Assembly (NCBI RefSeq): GCF_011386835.1
Contig: NC_088795.1
Span: 103,600,434 to 103,664,433 of the forward strand
Direction of reading: 5' to 3'
From: Chrysemys picta bellii
Lineage: Eukaryota; Chordata; Testudines; Emydidae
Length of the DNA: 64,000 bases
Part shown: piece after piece, positions 55,401 through 64,000 of the stretch
Position numbering within the stretch: position 1 is the stretch's first letter
How the letters are laid out: every line of letters begins with the position of its first letter
The notes under the pieces: generated by a model
Told to the model about the DNA's origin: nothing
Database searches by the model: none
Seen by the model: the letters and a program-made list of their open reading frames with translations, nothing else
Made by a program: the position numbers and the translations under genes

Positions 55401-56894
55401 TTCCAAATTGGGGGCATAATGACCCAAGACAAAGCTAGAAAAGATAAACAAAGACCATACAGACATCAGTAAAAGCATTATATATGTATCAACAAGAAAT
55501 AATCTATAAATGCTGGAGAAAAGAACACAAGAGTTATCACAGATCTTCTAATGTGATTTGGATGGTAACGTTAATTTGTATATATTCACATTTTCTCTTT
55601 TTCGGTGATTTTTTTTTTCAGTTTCTGAAGGGGCTAGTTCTTGGTTACTGAGTACAGGAAAAACAATTTGTTATAGGATAAAAGTATGTGTGAAACAGTT
55701 CAGTAAACAGTTTACACTAGATATGCAAAGTCAGTGAGCAGACAAAGAAAAAAATGAATTACTAAGCATTGAAAGGTCTCTTTCAAGCAATTTTCCTATT
55801 AAGAACAGTTCTCTTGATTTTTATGCAACTTTATTTTTCCACTGGTTTTAATAAGATTAACTGTAGCAGTCACTGGTGAGGGGCAGTCTTTGTTCAATAA
55901 TATCCAACTGCTCACAGCAAATGAAATGGATTAGCATTGAAATGTCTATTCTCATCTCTTACGAAGCATCCTCCAATACAATGATTACTCTTGCAGTTTT
56001 TTCAGAACTGAGAGTGAGTTAAAATACTATAATCTTTATTAACTTTTCATGTTTCCTCTCCTTGCAAAGATGTATCATGATCTGAGCTGCTGTGTGCTTT
56101 TCTTTTTTTAGTGACTTGTTCTGGGAAGACTGGGTAGAAACTTAGGGTCTAAGCTTGATTTAGAGATACAATTAATTCTTGAACATGTTGTAAAGAAGAA
56201 CCTGTTGGAAAGTGTATACAAACTAGATTCTGTTGTAATTACTATTTCAGACCCTTAGTCCACTACATGGGACAATGAGCAATTATAACAGCTGAGAATC
56301 TGGCTCACTGAGTTTATGTATATCACTTGTGACCTGTCTGCCCCAATTATTGGATGACATTAACACTGTGTGAATTAGTTTTAGATTGAAGGACAGGGGA
56401 CTACATTTTTATTTTTAATGTGAAAAAATATAAATATTGGCCCATGGGTAACTTAGCCTAAAACAGTGGGAGACTCTGGTTTGTAGGCTCCCAAACAATT
56501 TAAGCACATTAAATTTGGGTGAGGAGTTAGACAACTTTCCATCTCCAACCCTCATGCCCCGTTGGACATGAAAACATCCTTGATGTCTTATCAGAACCTC
56601 AAACTCACAGACCTAGAGAAATAGATGAAATTTGTTAGGGGAGAAAATCCACAAGATGTAAGGCAAACTGGCAACCAAACCAGGGCTGCTCACTCAGATA
56701 CTGTGATGACTCAACACTCAGGCATACAGAAACAACACAGCTGCACTGACTTACCATTTCAACAGTGACTCAGTGATGTAGTGACTCAGACCTCAGGCAC
56801 TCAGCAGCAACCTATCACTGAATTTAGCCTGGGTCATGTGACCCAGATTCAGGTATTTCCACAACCCCACTAGAGCTGCAGATCAGGCTGAAGC
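55401..56894. other. Unannotated AT-rich sequence
   Basis: No coding region recognised. Confidence 0.4.
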
Positions 56895-57128
56895 AATGGG
56901 CTTTAACTGTAGCAAGGAAAGTATATGTTGGCTATTAGGAAAAACTTCTTAACTGTTAGGGTAGTTAAACACTGGCACAAATTTCCTAGGAAGGTTGTGG
57001 CATTTCTGTCATTGGAGATTTTTAAGACCAGGTTTAGACAGACACCTGTCAGGAACGGTCTAGTTATTACTTAGTCCTGTCTTGAGTGCAGGAGACTGGA
57101 GTAGATAGACTCTCAAGGTCCCTTCTAA
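56895..57128 (+). mobile_element. CR1 3' fragment, split by Harbinger (left part)
   Basis: TTGGCTATTAGGAAAAACTT, GGAAGGTTGTGGCATTTCTG, TTTTTAAGACCAGGTTTAGA and TCTCAAGGTCCCTTCTAA follow a CR1 3' end. Its final bases (GTCCTATATTTCTGTGAT) continue after the transposon at 60020. Confidence 0.75.
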
Positions 57129-57545
57129 AGCCTGGTCTACACTAGGAGGTTATGTCGAATTTAGCAGCGTTAACTAGAATTAACCCTGCACCCGTCCACA
57201 CAACGAAGCTATTTATTTCAACATAGAGGTCTCTTTAAATCGATTTCTCTATTCCTCCCCGACGAGGGGAGTAGTGCTAAATTTGACAGGGCCATGTCAA
57301 ATTAGGGTTAGTGTGGACGGAATTCGACGCTAATAGCTCCGGGAGCTATCCCACAGTGCACCACTCTGTTGACGCTCTGGACAGCAGTCCGAGCTCAGAT
57401 GCTCTGACCAGCCACACAGGAAAAGCCCCAGGAAAATCTGAATTCCTTTTCCTGTCTGGCCAATTTGAATCTCATTTCCTGTTTGGACATGGTGGTGAGC
57501 TAAGCAGCACTGGCAACGATGCAGAGCTCTCCAGCAGAGGTGACC

Positions 57546-59476
57546 ATGCAATCGCAGAATAGAAAGAGGGCCCCAGCATGGACTGATGGGGAAGTCTTGG
57601 ATCTGATCACTGTGTGGGGCAATGAGTCCGTGCTTTCGGATCTGTGATCGAAAAGACAGAATGCGAAGATCTACGAGAAGATCTCAAAAGCCATGTCAGA
57701 GAGAGGATACAGCTGGGATGCAACGCAGTGCCGCATGAAAATCAAGGAGCTGAGACAGCGTACCAGAAGACCAAAGAGTCAAACGGAAGCTCCGGATCCC
57801 AGCCCCAGACATGCTGTTTCTACAAGGCACTGCATTCCATTCTAGGTGCGGCCGCCACCACTTCCCCACCACTGTCCGTGGACTCTGACGATGGGGTATT
57901 GTCGACAGCTGCTTCCTCGGAGATGTTCGCGGACGGGGAAGATGAGGAAGGAGATGAGGAGGATGAGGCAGTCGACAGCGCTTTCAACGCTGATTTCCCC
58001 GACAGCCAGGATCTCTTCATCATACTCACGGAGATCCCCTACCAACCCTCCCAAGGCGGTAACCTGGACCATGAATCAGAGGAAGGATTAGTAGGTAAGT
58101 GTTTTAAACATTTATTTTGAATAGAATAGGCATGGTATGTTAGCAATGGGTTTTTAATGATTAGTTTGCCCTAGGTGCTTAACTTTTTAGTCCTTGCCAG
58201 TGCAGCTACTGGAAAAGTCTGTTAACTTGTCTGGGGATAGAGTAGAAATCCTCCTGGGACGTCTCCACAAAGCTCTCCTGGAGGTAATGTGAAAGCCTTT
58301 GCATCAGGTTCCTGGGGAGAGCGGCCTTATTGCCTCCTCCATGGTAGGAAACTTTTGTGCGCTAGGCGAGCAGCAGGTACTCCGGTATCATTGCCTGGCA
58401 AAGCATGGCGGCATACGGCCCTGGTGTTTGCTGGCATTCACGCAGCATGCAGTCTTTCTCTGTCACCGTAATCCTCATCAGAGTGATATCACTCATGGTG
58501 ACCTGCTTTGAATTAGGGGAATTTTAGTACGGGGACTGATTGCCTGTTCCTTTAAATAACTGTAACCGGCAGTTTACAGCCACGCGGTGGGGGTGGGGAG
58601 GCGAACCGTTCATGCTGAGCAGTTCGCCAGCAGCATGCAGGGATCTTTCCCAAGGACAGCCGCGACGGGGGTGGGAGAGGGGCAGAGTTCATGCTGGCCG
58701 GATCGCCAGCTAGGAGCATTGCTTGAAACATGAAAGGAGGGCACTGCTGTAAATTAAGCTTTAAGCAGTCAAAAGTCTACGGTTTACCATGGCCGCCTAC
58801 TAGCAGAATTCTGTTGTCCAGCCCCGCTTGTGTGATCTGTACAGCAAGACCCCAGGCACTCAATGTGAAGACAGAAAATTCGACCTTGTACTGAGTGCAC
58901 ATGTGATAGGTACTGTGCATGGTCTTGTTCACAGAGAAAGACTATATTCATTGTTCACAAAACTGTATCTTTCTGAGGAATTCACTCCCTTTTTCCCATC
59001 CCACAGCTGCGAGTGTCTCCCAACCTACCCCGGCATCCCCCTCCCAGAGGCTGGTGCAGATCAGGCGACGAAAGAAAAGGACACGGGACTAGATGTTCTC
59101 AGAACTTATGGTCTGTTCCCGAGCCGAGGCGGCACAGTAGACCCAGTGGAGGGAGAACATGTCACAATATCAGCAATCACACAGCGAATGGGAGGACAGG
59201 GGGCGGCGGGAAGACAAGCAGGCGACTCAAACGCTTCTTGGACTAATGAGGGAGCAAACGGACACGCTCCGGCGCCTTGTAGATGTTCTGCAGGACCGGA
59301 GGCAAGAGGACAGAGCCCCGCTGCATTCTATCACTAACCGCCCTCCCCCACCACAAAGTCCCATCCCCCCCTCTCCCAAAGTCCCAAGAAGGAGGGGCAG
59401 CAGGGGCCGTGAAAACAGTCACTCCACCCCTGCAAACTGCTCAAGTAACAGAAGGCTCTCATTCCCAAAGATTTGA
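57546..59476 (+). pseudogene. Harbinger Myb/SANT-like gene, two exons
   Basis: From the ATG at 57546 the frame reads RKRAPAWTDGEVLDLITVWG, stops at TGA 57645-57647, and in the same frame continues with NAKIYEKISKAMSERGYSWD and QCRMKIKELRQ, completing the Myb/SANT domain with its Trp-like positions. A frameshift near 57755 leads to YQKTKESNGSSGSQPQTCCF, an acidic stretch (ADGEDEEGDEEDEAVD) and FPDSQDLFI. The exon ends before a GTAAGT donor at 58095. A matching acceptor at 59005-59006 joins in phase to ASVSQPTPASPSQRLVQIRR, and exon 2 runs to LLGLMREQTDTLRRLVDVLQ and RLSFPKI at 59476, with stops near 59091 and 59130. It is the best-preserved Myb-like copy here, still a pseudogene. Confidence 0.8.
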
Positions 59477-59697
59477 TACGTCACAGCATCAACATGACCC
59501 ATTGCCACCATGATGTCCACGGCACGGGGTCCCGTGCTTTGTGAGAGGTCTGTGCCCCTCTCAGACTTAATGTCCTCAACGCGCTGCCGTAGCCTCCTCA
59601 CCCGATTTCTCAGCATCTGCCTCTGAAAAAGGTGGATGATAAGGCGCGAGGTGTTGACAATGGCCATAACTGCAGCAATGATCGCAGCGGGCTCCAT
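59419..59697 (-). pseudogene. Harbinger transposase N-terminal remnant
   Basis: The 92-residue frame starts MEPAAIIAAVMAIVNTSRLI and contains RNRVRRLRQRVEDIKSERGT, aligning with the first 75 residues of the transposase at 33563. The winged-helix and DDE blocks are absent; the frame runs into the Myb-like exon from the other side. Confidence 0.75.
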
Positions 59698-60049
59698 GCT
59701 CGCGGTGCTGTGGCGTCCGCTCTGTCAATCACCAGAAAAGTGCGCAAACTGATTGCCCGCCACCCTCGACACATTTTTTGCCCCAGCAGGCATTGGGGGC
59801 TCGACCCAGAATTCCAATGGGCAGCGGGGACTGCGGGAACTGTGGGATAGCTACCCACAGTGCACTGCTTCCAATGTCGACGCTTGCCCCGTTAGTGTGG
59901 ACTCACAAAGTCGAATTACTGTCCTTAGTGGGGATACACACATTCGACTTTGTAATATCGGTTCCACAAATTCGCTTTAAGTAAAATCGAACTACTCTCA
60001 TAGTGTAGACATACCCTTAGTCCTATATTTCTGTGATCTTATTGTTCCT

Positions 60050-63034
60050 TCCCTGAAGAGCTCAGAATGTAAGTCAGTTTACAGTCTAAGAAAGATTGAT
60101 ACTGCTAAATCATTCCTAGAGAGATGGTTTATGTTTGGGACTCATAAGAATTCTCTCGAAGAGGTGTTTTTGGTTTTTTTGTTTGTTTGTTTTGTTTTGT
60201 TTTGTTTTTTAAATGGACCAGATTGTACTACATTTCAGGTATTTAAAAAAAATCCCTGTGGGAAAAAACCAATGAGTCTCTCAACTACCCCCATGCCTCT
60301 TACTAAGTCTTTACCAGAATCCCTTCAATTTTTACAGGTGATCACTATATTTGACATATTTCCTGGGGGAGGGAGCTATACACATTTTTGTTTACCTATT
60401 TGTGTTGCCTTTTATGGATATAGTTTTAAGAAAGCATTTTTGTTTAAATGGAAAACAAATGATTGCTCTGCATACATGTGCCTCCTATGATGCACCGCAT
60501 TAATCATAGGAAGAATGTTTTTAAAGCCCTTGTTAAAATATTGTCAGCCCATTACTAGACCAGAAGTGAATTTATACAAATTCTAATAAAAAAAATCTTT
60601 AAGATTTTAAGCACTTACAGTATCAACAATTATAAAGAGCAGGAGGAAATAAGCTTTATAAAATGTATAGTTTAAACAAAAATGAAGGTTGAGAAATTCA
60701 AAGTTATGTTATACCTAATAAATACAATTTGGAAATGCAGATTAAAACACCTTAAGCAAACTTACTTCTGCTTTTGTATCACTAGCACTACTCTATATCA
60801 GAGGGGTAGCACTACTCTGTTTAGCCCCTTTGTAAATTAACTATTGTATGTGTTTATGGCAGGTATCAACATCTCATAATTACTGCAGGTAACATGTTAA
60901 AACTTGGCAGTTCAGTTAGGTACCCTTGGGGATCATAAACAAAGTCTGTCTACAAGGGTACACATATGGGCATCAGTTATCTACAGCCAAAGGTTGTCTG
61001 ACCAATTTAGATACTAAAGTTTAAAATGGTAGTAAAATATATTGTGTGTCTTTTTTTCTGGGAAGTAATGGCTGCTCTCAGGAGGACTCTCTAATCACCT
61101 AATTTACCTTCCTGATTTGGAGAGTATGCAAAATGCAAGAAATAATTCTTAGTCATCTTAGTTATTTTAATAAATAATTTCTTCTTGTAGTAATATTGAT
61201 ATAGATTACATTGGTTATATATAAGTTTATACACAAATGTAAAAATAGATTATTAAAATGACTGAAATATCATTAGAGATTAACATGTTTAAAGAACCAG
61301 TCTACATTAACTTATTATATTCAAAGTAATTTATATTTTTTGGCCTAAATAAGAAGTAAATTTCTGTAAAATGTTGCTAATGAAAACTGAAAAATGTACA
61401 TATTGTAATTTATATTTCCGAGATATACAATTTAAGGATCTTTGATCTTTCAGATGACCAAAGCAATATCTTGCATACTGAATTTATTTTTAAAATTTAT
61501 TTTAATAGAAAATGTGTCACCTTAGCCCCTCAGACTCATCTCTCACTCTGTCATACCGCACTACTTTGACAACAACTTAGGCATAGACAACAGCTTAAGA
61601 GAAGGGAGTAGAGTGGGCCCAATGATTCATTCTGCATTTAACTTTTCTGTTTTTTTTAATCAGACTCACACCACTTTACACTTCTTTAAATATGTTATTT
61701 GCATTTCAACCCATCAGATGTTTGTGAACTGCTCAATTCTCCTATTCATGGCATAACATTGTTTATTTAAGGCACATTATATTGTTTCTATTTCCTGATG
61801 GGATGAAAAGCCTTTTACTGATCGATTAATTCATTCAAATGTGTACTATACTAAAGGGTATTCACATCAAACTCTCAAATTCTTTTCAGAAAATAAAGAC
61901 TAGCAATTACCCATAAAGAATGTTACTCCAACAGCTACATAAATAAAGTAAAGCTGGGGGGGGGGGGAACCCTTTTGAATCTCTCTCTAACCATTCCCCA
62001 ACATCACACATTTTCCAGATTTCCAGTCTTTTAAACAGGAGAATGGTGAAAAGCTAACAACACATTACTGGTAAAAAGGTGCCTTGCACCTTGTATTGCC
62101 ATATCCACCAGTGCAAAGTGAGTGTAAGGTGGGGGTAAAATTATACCATTTGAATTAATTCTTTGACCAATATGTAATCATATAAAAAATAACCTTGTCT
62201 TCCTCTAGGCCCTGATGCCATAAAACTAGAATCAGTGGGAATGTTGCAACTGGTTTTAGTGGGAGCAGAATTGGGTCCCTATTGAATGGCTGCTGCATGT
62301 TGTGGTAGAGGATAAACTCATGTGGTACCTTAACTGTGAGTGTCCTGACCAACATCACCCTCATCAGAATAATACCATACCACCTAATAGTATTTTGGGC
62401 TGAAATAAGAAAGTCCACAGGCAATAGATTTTTTCCAAAACATGTTAACTTTTTAATTTAAAGGGATACACTAAGGTTCAAACCAATGTTTCATTTATCC
62501 AAGCTACTTCAACAGTGCCTAGAAAGTATTATTTTAATTAAGTTCTTAGTTTATTCCAAAATAAATCTCCATTTCAAGACATTGATTCTTAGGTATTGAG
62601 AAGTTTAGAGACCCATATTTCTTTTGGCAATATTAGAACCGGAATATAATTTTCCCATTCTGCTAACCTAGTTGATTTGTATTAATACACCTTTTCTAAA
62701 GATAACTATTCTATGGGGAAAAAGGTACACTTCAGCATCTAATACCACTCTTTTTTATTATTATTTTACTAAGATGGATTACATATTTGAATTTTAACTT
62801 CAGTATTTAGTTTTTCTTACCCCTCATTCACTTTAATACTACCGTATGAGTATGATACTGTAACAGATTTGAAAGATGTTTTTTCTTAATTTGATTGTGT
62901 GTATGTATATTCATATGTTTCACCTCTATCATGCTCAGCATAAAACTATCAGTACAGCTTGAAAGAAAGCAGCAATATATCTGTACTGTTATTGTTTCCT
63001 TGTTCTCTCCCATCTGTCTGTTTCACCCACCTTT
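60050..63034. other. Unannotated AT-rich sequence
   Basis: (TTTG)n/T-rich tract near 60170-60210 and a G-run near 61957. ORFs at 60131 and 62155 show no domain. Confidence 0.4.
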
Positions 63035-63200
63035 TGTCCCTTGTATTATGCTTAGAATGGAAGCTACTTGGGATAAAGGTCATCATTTGTACAGTGCTGA
63101 GCACAATGGGTTTCTGCTCCAGGACTGGGGCTCCTTCATGCTATGGCAAAATTAAGTAGAATATAATACATAAGTACATAGTGTTAAATATTATCATCAT
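63035..63200 (+). repeat. MIR-like SINE 3' half
   Basis: TTTGTACAGTGCTGAGCACA, then ATGGGTTTCTGCTCCAGGAC and TGGGGCTCCTTCATGCTATG match the tail part of the MIR-like SINE at 27250. Confidence 0.6.
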
Positions 63201-64000
63201 GATTTATTATTATTATTTATTATCTGAAAACTTTATTTTAAGCCTTGTGGAAACTAAATTGGGCTGAAGTCACAGGGTGGGAGAGAGGTAATTATTTTAT
63301 TAACATTCATGTCCCCCTTACTGGCACTGTCCAAAATGTCAAAACCTGAACAGAAAAATTAAACATATGAAAAATAAAGCTTGATGCTTGGGTTGGTATT
63401 TCCTAATAGATAGGAGAATTCTCCCCCTGAGTGAGATCCATGTTGATGCTCATGAGGAGCCTTCAACTTTAGATTCATTGTTCCTTGGTCGTAAATAGCC
63501 CAGATATTTTGAACTGAAAAGCTCCTAAAGTTTCCCAGACTTTTGGGAAGAGAGAGATGCAATGAGAGCTGGTATCATGGGAGTGCATGGAAGGGGGGTA
63601 CTTTTTGAGCAAAATTTTTAGGTTTTGGTTGGGTGTCTTCCAGTTTGGGCTATGAGAAGATGCTGCAGGTTTTATTCTGTTTTAAAACAACGGTTGTGTT
63701 TGATAGCATTTTCAATCTATATCAAAGTGAGTGGAACCTGAAAGGGAGCTTTTTGTTGTAATGTATGAATCTAAGTACATATATAAATAGTCTGCCATTG
63801 ATTCACATGTACAAATTCCATGGGAGTTCTGCTAGGGATTCAGAACAGCATGTGCCCCTTAGTGAAGCATAAGGCAGATTTATTTAGCCATAGTGAGGAG
63901 ATTCTTTCTGCTCTGCCTCAGGTATCTGAGATGGCCAAAAGAGAATGCATATAATACATTCTAAACCAGCTTACAAATATGGTTCTCACAGTCTCCAAAA
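63201..64000. other. Unannotated sequence
   Basis: No gene or bounded repeat recognised. Confidence 0.4.

Larger units (their letters stand above)
57129..60016 (+). mobile_element. PIF/Harbinger deletion derivative inside CR1
   Basis: The left end AGCCTGGTCTACACTA and the reverse-complemented right end GGGTATGTCTACACTA match the other Harbinger copies. The flanking triplets are TAA and TTA, a TWA-type site with one difference. It keeps a two-exon Myb-like gene and only the N-terminal part of the transposase, so most of the transposase gene was deleted. Confidence 0.8.

Noticed and set aside
57126..60019. Exact TSD for the third Harbinger element
   Set aside because: Flanks read TAA and TTA; they fit TWA but are not identical, so no exact duplication is claimed.
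1..64000. CRISPR array, operon, riboswitch or bacterial terminator
   Set aside because: Repeat content and intron-containing transposon genes are eukaryotic; no regular direct repeats with unique spacers were seen.

Overview
This window looks like an interspersed-repeat-dominated stretch of a reptile nuclear genome, most probably a turtle. The reasons are a tRNA-derived SINE of the tortoise pol III/SINE type with a CR1-like tail, many CR1 LINE fragments, MIR-like SINEs, Penelope-like (PLE), DIRS-like and Ty3/Gypsy retroelements, and large families of PIF/Harbinger and hAT DNA transposons. I found no host protein-coding gene, exon chain, rRNA or tRNA gene. The species call is inference from repeat content.

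Layout. 1-209: truncated Harbinger end. 1300-3950: a Penelope-like element with an uninterrupted 628-codon reverse transcriptase/GIY-YIG ORF, flanked by 570-bp inverted arms and a 14-bp target-site duplication (TSD). 4.8-5.5 kb: CR1 pieces. 8.6-11.7 kb: decayed Ty3/Gypsy element on the minus strand (integrase start, RNase H, RT, gag, primer-binding site, LTR). 12.5-12.85 and 25.14-25.45 kb: two copies of a PLE-tail-like repeat. 15.18-15.51 kb: foldback MITE. 16186-18720: a DNA transposon bounded by 12-bp CACTG inverted repeats and TTA duplications, carrying a 563-codon protein broken by a single TGA. 18.7-19.5 kb: GC-rich repeat. 22.5-24.85 kb: LTR fragment and a complete solo LTR. 25.46-26.2 kb: hAT MITE and CR1 RT fragment. 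28.26-28.56 kb: CpG-rich hairpin MITE.

30.0-37.2 kb is a DIRS-like retroelement (gag with zinc cluster, RT, RNase H and recombinase remnants, SGNH-hydrolase remnant) split by a 4-kb Harbinger element, whose transposase gene is itself split by a SINE. 41308-43788 is a second Harbinger element with a 1-kb hAT element nested inside; the hAT element carries GC-rich, signal-peptide-like cargo. 46.9-49.7 kb holds two miniature palindromic elements related to the PLE tail and four hAT-type elements, most with exact 8-bp TSDs. 51.5-54.7 kb is CR1-rich. 57129-60016 is a third Harbinger element, inserted in a CR1 tail, with a recognisable two-exon Myb-like gene. The remaining sequence is AT-rich, without recognisable genes.

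Most exciting: (i) one large and two miniature foldback elements share a tail that contains a hammerhead-ribozyme-like core, and in all three exactly one arm carries an extra 30-40 bp terminus; (ii) the CACTG/TTA element encodes a conserved, poorly characterised protein with a plausible DDE-type catalytic layout. All alignments were done by eye, so edges and identities are approximate unless a TSD is stated.
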